Below are positions 41,682 through 49,432 of a DNA stretch of 53,407 nt, piece by piece. The DNA lies in IMG/VR virus record IMGVR_UViG_3300036859_000475, positions 1-53,407 of that record. One strand, 5' to 3'. The stretch's first letter is position 1, and each line of letters starts with the position of its first letter. The DNA comes from a virus. Both the position numbers and the translations under genes were made by a program. The notes under the pieces were generated by a model. That model saw only the letters and a list, made by a program, of their open reading frames with translations. It searched no databases and had not been told where the DNA came from.

Positions 41682-42026
41682 ATGAGAACTGGAGATTTCG
41701 GACCGCTTGTCCCCAAGGGACCGGCCTATCGCTGGATCCGCGCCGCCGATCGAGTGCCGACGTACGCCGAACTCCGCGACGAGGACCCGATGCTGCGTGT
41801 ACGCCTGTTCAATCCGCAGGGAGCGGGCACGTGGTGGATCGCAGCGTTCGACCCGGATCCTGAGGGCGGCACGAACTCGATCGCGTACGGCGTTGCGGAG
41901 ATCCAGGAGCGCGAGATCGGCTCGTTCTCGCTGGACGAACTCGCGCACTACCGGGGGCCGTTCGGGCTCCCGATCGAGCGCGACCTGCACTTCGAGCCGT
42001 GCCGCATGTCAGAGGTGGCGGGATGA
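41682..42026 (+). CDS. DUF2958-like protein
   Basis: 114 residues from ATG 41682. PMLRVRLFNPQGAGTWWIAAFDP, EREIGSFSLDEL and GLPIERDLHFEP are the hallmark blocks of the DUF2958 family, often coded near antirestriction and plasmid-transfer genes, as here (ArdC at 42528). Biochemical role unknown. Confidence 0.8.
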   Translation: MRTGDFGPLVPKGPAYRWIRAADRVPTYAELRDEDPMLRVRLFNPQGAGTWWIAAFDPDPEGGTNSIAYGVAEIQEREIGSFSLDELAHYRGPFGLPIERDLHFEPCRMSEVAG

Positions 42027-42232
42027 CCTCCGCGCTCGACAACGCGAAGCGTCTTCTCGTTCACTACTTCCGGCTCGCTGGGATCGAAGTCGACCGCGAT
42101 CGGGACCTCCGCGTCGAGATAGAGAGCATCGTCGACGAGATCGCGACCGGCGTCCTGAAGGCCGTGCGCGATGGTGCGGAGCCCTGCATCAAGCATGGCG
42201 CGTATCCGTGCTCGACCTGCCTAGTGCCGTGA
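42023..42232 (+). CDS. Hypothetical small protein
   Basis: 69 residues, ATGA overlap. Acidic helical body with a C-terminal CIKHG...CSTC that could bind zinc. Function unknown. Confidence 0.58.
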   Translation: MTSALDNAKRLLVHYFRLAGIEVDRDRDLRVEIESIVDEIATGVLKAVRDGAEPCIKHGAYPCSTCLVP

Positions 42233-42531
42233 TGGGCAAGCCCGTCCGGACCGACGAGTTCGGCTGGCGGTTGAAGACCATCCGGGAGCGCGAGCAGGTC
42301 GGATACGGGTCTGTGCAGCGGCGCTCGCGCGGCGTCTACCTCGCGCGATGCGCGGACGACGCGGGGAACTTCGACGAGTGCGACGCGTTCTCGACGCTGG
42401 CCGCTGCGAAGCGCTGGGTGAAGGAGTCCGGCGACGAGACGTGGACTTGGGGGCGCTGGGAACGCGACCCCGCGGCCGACGCCTGGTACTGCCAGTCGAC
42501 GTCCGTGATCGAGCGGGAGGTGGAAGCGTGA
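42232..42531 (+). CDS. Hypothetical protein
   Basis: 99 residues from ATG 42232 (TGATG). Trp-rich, with repeated short strands and one helix (TLAAAKRWVKES). No family recognised. Lies directly before the ArdC-like gene with a GTGA overlap. Confidence 0.6.
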   Translation: MGKPVRTDEFGWRLKTIREREQVGYGSVQRRSRGVYLARCADDAGNFDECDAFSTLAAAKRWVKESGDETWTWGRWERDPAADAWYCQSTSVIEREVEA

Positions 42532-43322
42532 CGACGACAGACAAGGCGAGCGCGCTGCTCGCCGAGCTGAAGGACGGCATCGAGCATGCCCTGAGCGAGG
42601 ACGGCTGGCGAGAATACCTGGCCGTCGGGGCCCGCTTTCATCGCTACTCGCTCAACAACGTGATCCTCATCCACACGCAGCGCCCGGACGCGACTCGCGT
42701 GGCGGGCTTTCGGTTGTGGCAATCGCTCGGGCGCCAGGTCCGCAAGGGGGAGAAGGGCATCGCCATCCTCGCCCCGGTCGTCCGCAAGGTCGAGGAGGAC
42801 TCGGGCGAGCAGTCTCGCGCCGTGGTCGGATTCCGGTGCGCCCACGTCTTCGACGTGGCGCAGACCGACGGAGAGCCGCTGCCGGACCCCGTCCTGCCGC
42901 AGGAACTCGACGGCGAGGCGCCGGCAGCGCTCGCGGAGTTAGAGAGGTTCGTCGGGGAGATCGGATTCACCCTTCGTCGCGGCGACGCCGGTGCCGCGAA
43001 CGGCTGGATGGACGCTCGCGAGAAGCTGATCCTGGTCAGCGACGCGCTCGATCCGGCCACGGCCTTCAAGACGCTGGTTCACGAAGTGGCGCACGCGCTG
43101 GTCCACGTCGACGCCGGTGTGGAGCATGGGTTGCAGGAGCTCGAGGCCGAGTCGTGCGCGTTCGTCGTCTGCAAGGCGCTCGGGCTGGACGCGTCGAGGT
43201 ATTCGTTTCGCTACCTGGCCTCGTGGAGCGGTGGCGATCCCGAGCAGGTGATGAAGGCGGGCGAGCGCGCGCTGCGCGCGGCCGACCGCATACTCGGCGC
43301 GCTCTCGAAGGAGGCGTCGTGA
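42528..43322 (+). CDS. ArdC-like antirestriction protein
   Basis: 264 residues from GTG 42528. The N-terminal half (about 20-115) has FHRYSLNNVILIHTQRPDATRVAGF and GRQVRKGEKGIAILAP, typical of the ArdC single-strand DNA-binding domain. The C-terminal half has a zinc-protease motif HEVAH (185-189) and a downstream ELEAESCAFVV with a candidate third ligand. ArdC proteins protect incoming DNA from restriction. Fits the neighbouring DUF2958 gene. Confidence 0.85.
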   Translation: MTTTDKASALLAELKDGIEHALSEDGWREYLAVGARFHRYSLNNVILIHTQRPDATRVAGFRLWQSLGRQVRKGEKGIAILAPVVRKVEEDSGEQSRAVVGFRCAHVFDVAQTDGEPLPDPVLPQELDGEAPAALAELERFVGEIGFTLRRGDAGAANGWMDAREKLILVSDALDPATAFKTLVHEVAHALVHVDAGVEHGLQELEAESCAFVVCKALGLDASRYSFRYLASWSGGDPEQVMKAGERALRAADRILGALSKEAS

Positions 43323-43648
43323 GCGTCGTCTACCTCATCCACTTCGACGATCCCTATCCGCGGGACTCCCGGGGTTCGGTCCAGCACTACATCGGGTTCA
43401 GCGGGTTCGGGCGCGGCATGCTGCGCCGTCGACTGGGCTATCACGCGGCGGGCAGCGGCGCCCGGCTGATGGATGCCGTCCGGCGCGCGGGGATAGGTTG
43501 GCGCGTCGTGCGGCTGTGGTGGGGCGAGGGGCGCGAGTTCGAGCGCCGCCTGAAGCGGTGCAAGAAGGCCCGCGAATTCTGTCCCGTCTGCCGGGGCGAG
43601 CGCGTGCGCTTGCGCGCGCCGTATTGGGTCCAGGCGGCTGCGTCGTGA
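43319..43648 (+). CDS. GIY-YIG-like nuclease domain protein
   Basis: 109 residues from GTG 43319 (GTGA). VYLIHFDDPY and HYIGFSG...RRRLGYHAAGSGARLM, then EFERRLKRCKKAREFCPVC, match the small GIY-YIG-like phage family. Whether it is an active nuclease is unclear, because the first motif is altered. Confidence 0.65.
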   Translation: MSVVYLIHFDDPYPRDSRGSVQHYIGFSGFGRGMLRRRLGYHAAGSGARLMDAVRRAGIGWRVVRLWWGEGREFERRLKRCKKAREFCPVCRGERVRLRAPYWVQAAAS

Positions 43649-43884
43649 GGTCGGCCGGCGAGCTGAGGCTCATCCTGCTCCGAGAGCTGCACCACGTCGG
43701 CTTGGTCCGCGCGGTCGAACTCGCGCCGCGACTCGGACTTTCCTACCGCTCGGTCACGACCGTGCTCGGTCGGCTCGAAGCCGAGGGCCTGGCCCGCAAG
43801 GTGAAGGCGCTGAGCGGAACGTGGACGGCTACTCCGGCGGGCGACCAGGAGTTCGGCCGGCTGCGTCGGTTGTTGGCCGGATGA
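43645..43884 (+). CDS. Winged-helix DNA-binding protein
   Basis: 79 residues from GTG 43645 (GTGA). VRAVELAPRLGLSYRSVTTVLGRLEAEGLARKV is a MarR-like winged helix, then a wing and a short C-terminal helix. Probable regulator of this block. A hairpin follows its stop. Confidence 0.75.
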   Translation: MRSAGELRLILLRELHHVGLVRAVELAPRLGLSYRSVTTVLGRLEAEGLARKVKALSGTWTATPAGDQEFGRLRRLLAG

Positions 43885-43901
43885 CGCAGCGTCGAAATAT
43901 G

Positions 43902-43922
43902 CTCGTCCCGCGTCGGGACGAG
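43902..43922 (+). terminator. Hairpin after winged-helix gene
   Basis: CTCGTCCC and GGGACGAG with a 5-base loop, 18 bases after the stop. No U-tract; may also act as an operator or RNA-stability element. A shorter palindrome GACGCAGCGTC lies just before it at 43883. Confidence 0.45.
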
Positions 43923-43947
43923 CCGAGAAGGAGGGGGGTGCTCAGAG

Positions 43948-44160
43948 TTGGCCGAGCTTCGCTTCACACGGGGCGACGAAGTTGAGCTGCCGAAGAAGCC
44001 GTTCGGGAGCAGCCGGGGCGTCGTTGTCCATTCCATTCGCAACACCCACGGGATCGAGACCACGACGGTCCAGCGCGTCGTGGACGGCCGACCCGTCCAC
44101 ACGGTCATATGCGCGGACCAGCTGTATCGCATCGGGAAAGCTCGGGCGAACCCGACATGA
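43948..44160 (+). CDS. Hypothetical small beta protein
   Basis: 70 residues from TTG 43948 with GAGAAGGAGGGG upstream. LRFTRGDEVELPKKPFGSSRGVVVHSI looks like a small SH3-like barrel. Function unknown. Confidence 0.58.
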   Translation: MAELRFTRGDEVELPKKPFGSSRGVVVHSIRNTHGIETTTVQRVVDGRPVHTVICADQLYRIGKARANPT

Positions 44161-44456
44161 TTGGCAAGGAGCGCAACAGCAATCTCGCTAGCGCCGGCGT
44201 ACCGGTCGGTCCGGTCCGCGATCGGATCGTCGAACTACTCGGCGGCGAACCGTCGACGAGCTCGCTCGACTGGCGCGAAGGCCGACGGCGGCACCTGTTG
44301 AATCGCGCCAACCGAACCGTCGCGTTCGTTCGCCACGGTGCCGGACAGTACGTCATCGCGTGGGCGGTCGACGACGACGGCACTTCGCAGTCCGAAACCT
44401 GGACAGCGACGGTGACGTGGACGCGTTCGACGCGGATCGAAGGAAAGGCGCCGTGA
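44157..44456 (+). CDS. Hypothetical protein
   Basis: 99 residues, ATGA overlap. Contains a basic segment (DWREGRRRHLLNRANRT) and a strand-rich C-terminus. No family recognised. Confidence 0.58.
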   Translation: MIGKERNSNLASAGVPVGPVRDRIVELLGGEPSTSSLDWREGRRRHLLNRANRTVAFVRHGAGQYVIAWAVDDDGTSQSETWTATVTWTRSTRIEGKAP

Positions 44457-44505
44457 ATTGGATCTATGACGCACGACTGTGTCCCGCGCGCGAAGGAGGG
44501 ACGAC

Positions 44506-44763
44506 ATGAAGTGTCCGAAGGACGCCATGGAACATAAGCCGATCAAACTCGGCGACGGACTGATCGGCTGTCCGGGCTGCGGCGCGGTGTTCGACGAGGA
44601 AACTCTCGAACAGGTCGAGTCGCATGACGCGATCTTGGAACTGCTCGGCCAGCCCCGAGCGGCCGTGCAGTATCAGACGCAGGACGGAGAACAGGTCACG
44701 TACTTCGAGTACGGCGATTACGCCGGGAAGCTGACCGTCGTGCGACGAGGCGAGACGCGATGA
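44506..44763 (+). CDS. Small zinc-ribbon protein
   Basis: 85 residues with GAAGGAGGG upstream of ATG 44506. One Cys at MKCPKD and a CPGCG pair (IGCPGCGAVFD). Last gene before a strong hairpin terminator. Confidence 0.62.
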   Translation: MKCPKDAMEHKPIKLGDGLIGCPGCGAVFDEETLEQVESHDAILELLGQPRAAVQYQTQDGEQVTYFEYGDYAGKLTVVRRGETR

Positions 44764-44798
44764 CGGCCTCGTTCGCAAATGCGCCATCAGACAACCGA

Positions 44799-44837
44799 AG
44801 GGGCAGCCCCCGCGCGGTTCGGCGACGGGCTGCCCCT
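44799..44837 (+). terminator. Strong hairpin terminator
   Basis: Perfect 11-base stem AGGGGCAGCCC / GGGCTGCCCCT with a 17-base loop, 36 bases after the upstream stop and 43 before the next start. It separates two transcription units. Confidence 0.7.
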
Positions 44838-44868
44838 CGGACCCTACCGACCGGCTGGCGCCGGGTGG

Positions 44869-44874
44869 TAGGGT
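44869..44874 (+). promoter_or_regulatory. -10 box of replication-block promoter
   Basis: TAGGGT, six bases before GTG 44881. No convincing -35. Confidence 0.35.
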
Positions 44875-44880
44875 GTCGAT

Positions 44881-44928
44881 GTGGGATCGACGATCAATCG
44901 TAGCCGACACGCCCGACGGACGCCATGA
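44881..44928 (+). CDS. Possible 15-residue leaderless leader peptide
   Basis: From GTG 44881 right after the -10 box; basic peptide ending in an ATGA that starts the HNH gene. It would let a leaderless message couple into the next gene. Translation unproven. Confidence 0.35.
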   Translation: MGSTINRSRHARRTP

Positions 44929-45332
44929 GCCGCACGCCAGAGATTCGTCGTGATCGTGATCGGGTTCTGATGTGGTGGGGAATGATGTTCGGTTGCTACT
45001 ACCACATCAGCGAAGCAGAACGCGCAGAGCTCCACGCATGGGAAGACCGGAACGCCAGCACAGATAGTCGCGCTACTTCCGATTGGCCCGGCTGGGGCCG
45101 ATGGCTACCCCCGCCGCCATTCGGGGCAGACGCTGGGGATCGGAAGCGATCTATCCCCGCGAGCCTTCGCATGGCCGTGTTGGCGCGCGATGGCCACGCC
45201 TGCGTCCGCTGCGGTGTGACGGACCAATTACAGTGCGATCACGTCATCGCCGAATCCCGCGGCGGGCCAACGGTCCTCGACAACCTCCAGACGCTCTGTC
45301 GAGCTTGCAACTCGGCGAAGGGCGCGCAATGA
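44925..45332 (+). CDS. HNH endonuclease
   Basis: 135 residues. The N-terminal 75 are a poorly conserved Trp/Pro-rich region; the C-terminal part is a classic HNH core: ARDGHACVRCG, LQCDHVIAESRGG, LDNLQTLCRACNSAKG. Likely nicks or cuts DNA. ATGA overlaps with the leader frame and with the replication-initiation-like gene. Confidence 0.9.
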   Translation: MSRTPEIRRDRDRVLMWWGMMFGCYYHISEAERAELHAWEDRNASTDSRATSDWPGWGRWLPPPPFGADAGDRKRSIPASLRMAVLARDGHACVRCGVTDQLQCDHVIAESRGGPTVLDNLQTLCRACNSAKGAQ

Positions 45333-46117
45333 AGATCGACAAGGATGTCCGCTTCGCGACCGTCCCGGAATGGCTCATCTTCGCCGATGTGAGTGCCTAC
45401 GCCGTCCGAATATGGGCGGTGCTCGATCGCCGTTCGGACGGATCAACGGGGACGTGCGAGGTCTCTCTGTCGACCATCGCGAGATTAGGTCGATGTTCCG
45501 TCAATACAGTCAAGAAGGCACTTGTCGAGCTCGAAGCGTTAGGTGCCATCGATGTCGAGCGGGATCGGATGACTGCTTCGGGCGATCCAGACACGAATCG
45601 TTATCTACTTAGGACATCCGACCCATCATCACGTGATGGGGGTAGGTCAGATCGTGACCCACCCGGTGGGTCATCTGGTGATCCAGGGGTGGGTCACGAC
45701 GTGGCCCTAAAAGAACGAAAGCAAACCCCAAAAGCAAAACCCAAGGTTGGTTTAGGGTTTGCAGCTAAGACTTCTCAGCTACTTACGTTTTCGGCGCTCG
45801 AAGAAACGAGCGCCTTCTCCGACCTCGACGACGACGTCAAGGCTGAACTGCAGAAGATTCGGAAGCGACACCCCGACTTCCCCGTCGCGCAACTGGCCGA
45901 GGCCAAGTGGTGGAGGGAGATCGACGCACAATCCGAGCACCATGACGTGTTCTATCTCGATGAGTTGTGGCGTTACGTCGAGTGGTGGGCGCTTCAGCCG
46001 AGGGGATCGCGGCATCGCAACGTCAAGCGCGCGTTCGGGCGATGGTGGGCCAAGGAGATCTCGCGCAGCGAATGGAGGAGGAGGAATGGGCCGAAAGCGC
46101 AGCGGATCGAGCGTTAG
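45329..46117 (+). CDS. Replication-initiation-like helix-turn-helix protein
   Basis: 262 residues. A winged-helix N-terminus (about 15-90; CEVSLSTIARLGRCSVNTVKKALVELEALGAIDVERD) and a linker with Ser/Asp-rich and Lys-rich parts. The C-terminal Trp-rich domain (WWREIDA, YVEWWALQPRG, FGRWWAKE) is typical of phage DnaD/RepA-like initiators that load helicase. Probable origin-binding protein; I could not identify the origin. The linker DNA is AT-richer (about 45715-45780). Confidence 0.7.
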   Translation: MKIDKDVRFATVPEWLIFADVSAYAVRIWAVLDRRSDGSTGTCEVSLSTIARLGRCSVNTVKKALVELEALGAIDVERDRMTASGDPDTNRYLLRTSDPSSRDGGRSDRDPPGGSSGDPGVGHDVALKERKQTPKAKPKVGLGFAAKTSQLLTFSALEETSAFSDLDDDVKAELQKIRKRHPDFPVAQLAEAKWWREIDAQSEHHDVFYLDELWRYVEWWALQPRGSRHRNVKRAFGRWWAKEISRSEWRRRNGPKAQRIER

Positions 46118-46655
46118 TGACGTCCGCACGGTCTACGAGCTGAGTCACGTGCGCCGATTCGCGCCCGGGGTAGAGATCGCCAATCACAGCACGGCCTACG
46201 ACGAGGCGGAGCGCTTCGAGGCCGAAGCCGACTACGAGGCCCTGGCCCGGCAGGCCCGAAGCGAGGTCGGGACGGAGTGCGCGGCGAGCACCGTCGGGGG
46301 GCAGAAGGCACGCGGGATCGTGGATCGCATCGTCATCGAGCTTCGATCGCGCAAGGTGGGCGCGTGGCTCTCGCCATCGCGGCCGATGTCCTGCGAGGTG
46401 CTGCTGGACGAATCGAGGCTCGCGCCGAGGGCGAGCGCGGTTCGAGACGGATTGCTTGCCGTGCCGGCCGGGAGGCGGGGAGCGCTCTTCGCCGAGGCTC
46501 TGGTCGCCGTCGGTACGCCTGGCCCCGTGGGGCGAGAATCGCAGCACGGACGGGTCTGCGCGAAGCACCAGCGATGGGTCGGGCGAGGCCAGCTGCACGA
46601 CCCATGCTGGTCTCACGTCTGGCGCGCGGAAGATCCTTCGCGCGAGGGAGGATAA
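46086..46655 (+). CDS. Hypothetical protein
   Basis: 189 residues from ATG 46086 with GAGGAGGAGG upstream, overlapping the previous gene by 32 bases. Mixed helical/strand, one Cys-His cluster near the end (CAKHQRW...HDPCWSHVW). No family recognised. Confidence 0.62.
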   Translation: MGRKRSGSSVSDVRTVYELSHVRRFAPGVEIANHSTAYDEAERFEAEADYEALARQARSEVGTECAASTVGGQKARGIVDRIVIELRSRKVGAWLSPSRPMSCEVLLDESRLAPRASAVRDGLLAVPAGRRGALFAEALVAVGTPGPVGRESQHGRVCAKHQRWVGRGQLHDPCWSHVWRAEDPSREGG

Positions 46656-46658
46656 GGC

Positions 46659-46997
46659 ATGACGCTGCATGATCCCGAGCTAATGAGCGGCTCGACTACT
46701 GAAATGGCACTCATCGCCATCGCTAATGAACGGCGGGATCAAGACCGACGTAAGGCCGAGGGGTGCTTCGAGTTCACTTGTGCCGACAGCGCCCTGACTA
46801 ACGCCGAAAAGCTAACCATCTTGGTCGAGGAGGTCGGCGAGGTCGCGCGAGAGGTTCTGACACAGGACGGCCGGCGACTCGCCCGAGACACCGAAGGCAC
46901 GGTTCGAGCGCTTCACAAGGAAGTCATTCAGGTCGCGGCTGTCGCTACGGCATGGGTTGAAGCGCTGAGCTATGAGCTTGCCGCTGATTCGAGATGA
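46659..46997 (+). CDS. MazG-like nucleotide pyrophosphohydrolase
   Basis: 112 residues. NAEKLTILVEEVGEVAREVL supplies the EE-x2-E metal motif (E57, E58, E61), with the second helix pair at LHKEVIQVAAVATAWVEAL (E88). MazG-like enzymes hydrolyse nucleoside triphosphates or alarmones; phages may use them against host stress signals or damaged nucleotides. Confidence 0.78.
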   Translation: MTLHDPELMSGSTTEMALIAIANERRDQDRRKAEGCFEFTCADSALTNAEKLTILVEEVGEVAREVLTQDGRRLARDTEGTVRALHKEVIQVAAVATAWVEALSYELAADSR

Positions 46998-47350
46998 CGC
47001 ATCCGGCGCTGACGGAGCGCAGCTTTCAAGACCAGGTGATCGAGCTCGCGCGCCTGCTCGGCTACGAGCGGATCGCGCACTTTCGTCCCGGCCAGACGCG
47101 AGGCGGTCGGTGGGCCACGCAGATGACGGGGGACCCTGGCTTTCCCGACCTCGTGCTTGTGCGGCCGGGGCGCGTCGTCGACGGCGCCCCGGCCAACGGG
47201 CGAATCGCCTTCATCGAGTGCAAGGTGGGGAAGAACAAGCCGACCTCTGAGCAGGAGGCGTGGCTGGACGCGCTGAGGTGGTCACCCGGCATCGTCGCCC
47301 GAGTCGCCTATCCGGAAGACTTGGACGAGCTCGCGGAATTGCTTCGATGA
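46994..47350 (+). CDS. VRR-NUC endonuclease
   Basis: 118 residues, ATGA overlap. PD-(D/E)xK core: GDPGFPDLVL (D52), FIECKVGKNKP (E75, K77), then SEQEAWLDAL (Q87). VRR-NUC proteins are structure-specific nucleases in repair or phage recombination. A natural partner for the RecT-like protein. Confidence 0.88.
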   Translation: MTHPALTERSFQDQVIELARLLGYERIAHFRPGQTRGGRWATQMTGDPGFPDLVLVRPGRVVDGAPANGRIAFIECKVGKNKPTSEQEAWLDALRWSPGIVARVAYPEDLDELAELLR

Positions 47351-47901
47351 CCGACCTCGCGATCCCCGGCCAGTTTTCGCCGACGTCTCTCGAACTCGAG
47401 CCCGGCTTGCCGTACGAGCGATGGATAGCGATAGGCCAGACGCTGCGCACTATCGAGCACGGCATCCAGTTTTGGCTAGGCGATTGGTACAACTACGGCG
47501 AGGCATCCTACGGGGATAAGGCGGCCCAGGCCGTGGAGATCGGCGCCGAGGCAGGATACGAGGGCTCGACGGTGCAGACCTACGCCTGGGTGGCTGGCCG
47601 CATCGAACCTTCGAGGCGTCTCGAAAAGCTGGCGTTCTCCCACCACCAGTCGGTCGCGTCGCTGGAACCCGACGAGCAGGACGAGCTGCTGCGCAAGGCC
47701 GACGAGAACGACTGGGCCGTCCGGGATACGCGCGAGGCCGCGCAGGAGCTCAAGGCCGCGACGGGGCGGGCCGAGGCGCGCCCGGCGTGGTCGCTCGAGG
47801 AGGCGATCCGCGAGGCGCTCAAGCCGTGGACGTTCGTCGACCAGCTCGACGCGGCGACTGCGGCCATCATGGGCGTCCTTCGCGATCGGAATCTCGCGTG
47901 A
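47347..47901 (+). CDS. LmbU-like DNA-binding protein
   Basis: 184 residues, ATGA overlap. LPYERWIAIGQTLRTIEHGIQFWLGDWYNYGE, then VQTYAWVAGRIEPSRRLEKLAFSHHQSVASL, is the pattern of the LmbU-like helix-turn-helix family found in actinobacteria and their phages, usually next to ParB-like genes, as here. Probable regulator. Confidence 0.75.
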   Translation: MTDLAIPGQFSPTSLELEPGLPYERWIAIGQTLRTIEHGIQFWLGDWYNYGEASYGDKAAQAVEIGAEAGYEGSTVQTYAWVAGRIEPSRRLEKLAFSHHQSVASLEPDEQDELLRKADENDWAVRDTREAAQELKAATGRAEARPAWSLEEAIREALKPWTFVDQLDAATAAIMGVLRDRNLA

Positions 47902-48557
47902 GCACGATGAAGATCGAGCACGTGGCGATCGACCGCTTGAAGCGTCACCCGCGCAACTACCGCGATCACCCCGAGGAGCAGCTGGCGCACATCGAGGCGA
48001 GCCTGCGCGAGCATGGCTTCTACCGTAACGTCGTGGTCGCTCGGGACGACACGATCTTGGGCGGGCACGGGGTGGTCCAGGCGGCCAAGCGCATCGGCAT
48101 GGACCAGCTCCCGGTGCTGCGGCTGGACCTGGACCCCGACGACCCGGCCGCGCTGCGCATCCTGGTGGGCGACAACGAACTCGGGAGGTTCGCCGACGAC
48201 GACGATCGCGAGCTGACCGAGCTGCTGCGCGAGTTGGCGACGAGGGACGCGCTCGGACTCATGGGCACGGGGTACGACGCGCAGCAGCTGGCGGCGCTGC
48301 TGTTGGCGACGCGCACGCGCGCCGAGATAACCGGCTTCGACTCCGCGGCGGAATGGGTCGGCATGCCGGACTACGAGGTCTCGGGCGAGTCGTTCTCGGT
48401 GGTCGTCAACTTCGCAGGCGAGGATGCGCGGGCGAAGTTTATCCAGGCCAACGGCTTAGTCGTCTTCAAGTCCCAGGGGACGTACACCGCGTGGTGGCCT
48501 CCGCGAGAGCGCGACGATCGCCAGTCGGTGCGGTGGGAGTCCGGGGCGGCGGAGTGA
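47898..48557 (+). CDS. ParB-like nuclease-domain protein
   Basis: 219 residues from GTG 47898 (GTGA). A ParB fold at about 5-105: HVAIDRLKRHPRNYRDHPEEQLAHIEASLREHGFYRNVVV, ILGGHGVVQAAKRIG, LRILVGDNE. The C-terminal half contains a beta domain of unknown role. It lacks the KorB-type helix-turn-helix of the other ParB-like protein. Phage proteins of this kind often stand beside DNA-modification genes. Confidence 0.82.
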   Translation: MSTMKIEHVAIDRLKRHPRNYRDHPEEQLAHIEASLREHGFYRNVVVARDDTILGGHGVVQAAKRIGMDQLPVLRLDLDPDDPAALRILVGDNELGRFADDDDRELTELLRELATRDALGLMGTGYDAQQLAALLLATRTRAEITGFDSAAEWVGMPDYEVSGESFSVVVNFAGEDARAKFIQANGLVVFKSQGTYTAWWPPRERDDRQSVRWESGAAE

Positions 48558-49432
48558 GCGACCTGGCCCCGCGCTACCCGATCTACATTCCGTCCAAGGG
48601 GCGCTCGGACGCGCTGCTGGCGGCGCGGATGTTCGACGCCGACGCGGTGCCGTACCACGTCGTGGTGGAGCCGCAGGAGGCCGAGGCTTACGCGGCCGTC
48701 GTCGGAGGCGAGCGCGTGCTGTGCCTGCCGGAGTCGGGCCGAGGCCTGGTCTACTCGCGCACGTGGATCAAGCGCCACTCGGTCGAGCGCGGCGAGGCGC
48801 GGCACTGGCAGTTCGACGACGACGTGACGCAGATGATGCGGCTGCACCTGAACCACAGGCTGCCGTGCGACGCGGCGATCGCGCTGCGCGCCGCCGAGGA
48901 CTTCGTCGATCGATACGAGAACGTCGCGCTGCCCAGCTTTAACAGCGAGTTCTTCTTGCCGACGACGGGGGCTTTCTCGCAGAAGTGGCCGCCGTTCTTC
49001 CTCAACTTCCGCTGCTATACGTGCTTCCTGATGCTCAACGCGATCCCGAACGAGTGGCGCGGTCGATACAACGAGGACACCGACATGACCCTGCAGGTGC
49101 TGGCCGACGGCTGGTGCACGATCTTGTTCAACGCGTTCTGCATGCGCACGCCGGCGACGATGACGCACCGCGGCGGCCAGACCGACATCTACGAGGGCGA
49201 CGGCCGGCGCGAGATGGCGCGAGAGCTCGAGCGCCGGTGGCCGAGGGTGGTCAGCGTCAAGCGAAAGTTCGGGCGCCCGCAGCACCACGTGGACTGGAAG
49301 AAATTCGACACGCCGCTGCGGCCGAAGCCCGGTGTGGTCATCCCGGACGGGGACCCGTACGGCCTCGCGCTCGCGGCCAAGCGCGAAGTGAGGAGCGCGG
49401 CCCTGCGCGAGCTGCTGGAGCGGAGCCAGTGA
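48554..49432 (+). CDS. TET-associated-type glycosyltransferase
   Basis: 292 residues from GTG 48554. RYPIYIPSKGR near the start, YHVVVEPQEAEAY, RTWIKRHS, HWQFDDDV (DDD 88-90, metal/sugar site) and WRGRYNEDTDMTLQVLADGWCTILFN match the TET-associated glycosyltransferase family of actinophages. Members are thought to glycosylate hydroxymethylated cytosine in phage DNA. No TET/JBP oxygenase was found in the window, so the acceptor here is uncertain. Confidence 0.85.
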   Translation: MSDLAPRYPIYIPSKGRSDALLAARMFDADAVPYHVVVEPQEAEAYAAVVGGERVLCLPESGRGLVYSRTWIKRHSVERGEARHWQFDDDVTQMMRLHLNHRLPCDAAIALRAAEDFVDRYENVALPSFNSEFFLPTTGAFSQKWPPFFLNFRCYTCFLMLNAIPNEWRGRYNEDTDMTLQVLADGWCTILFNAFCMRTPATMTHRGGQTDIYEGDGRREMARELERRWPRVVSVKRKFGRPQHHVDWKKFDTPLRPKPGVVIPDGDPYGLALAAKREVRSAALRELLERSQ

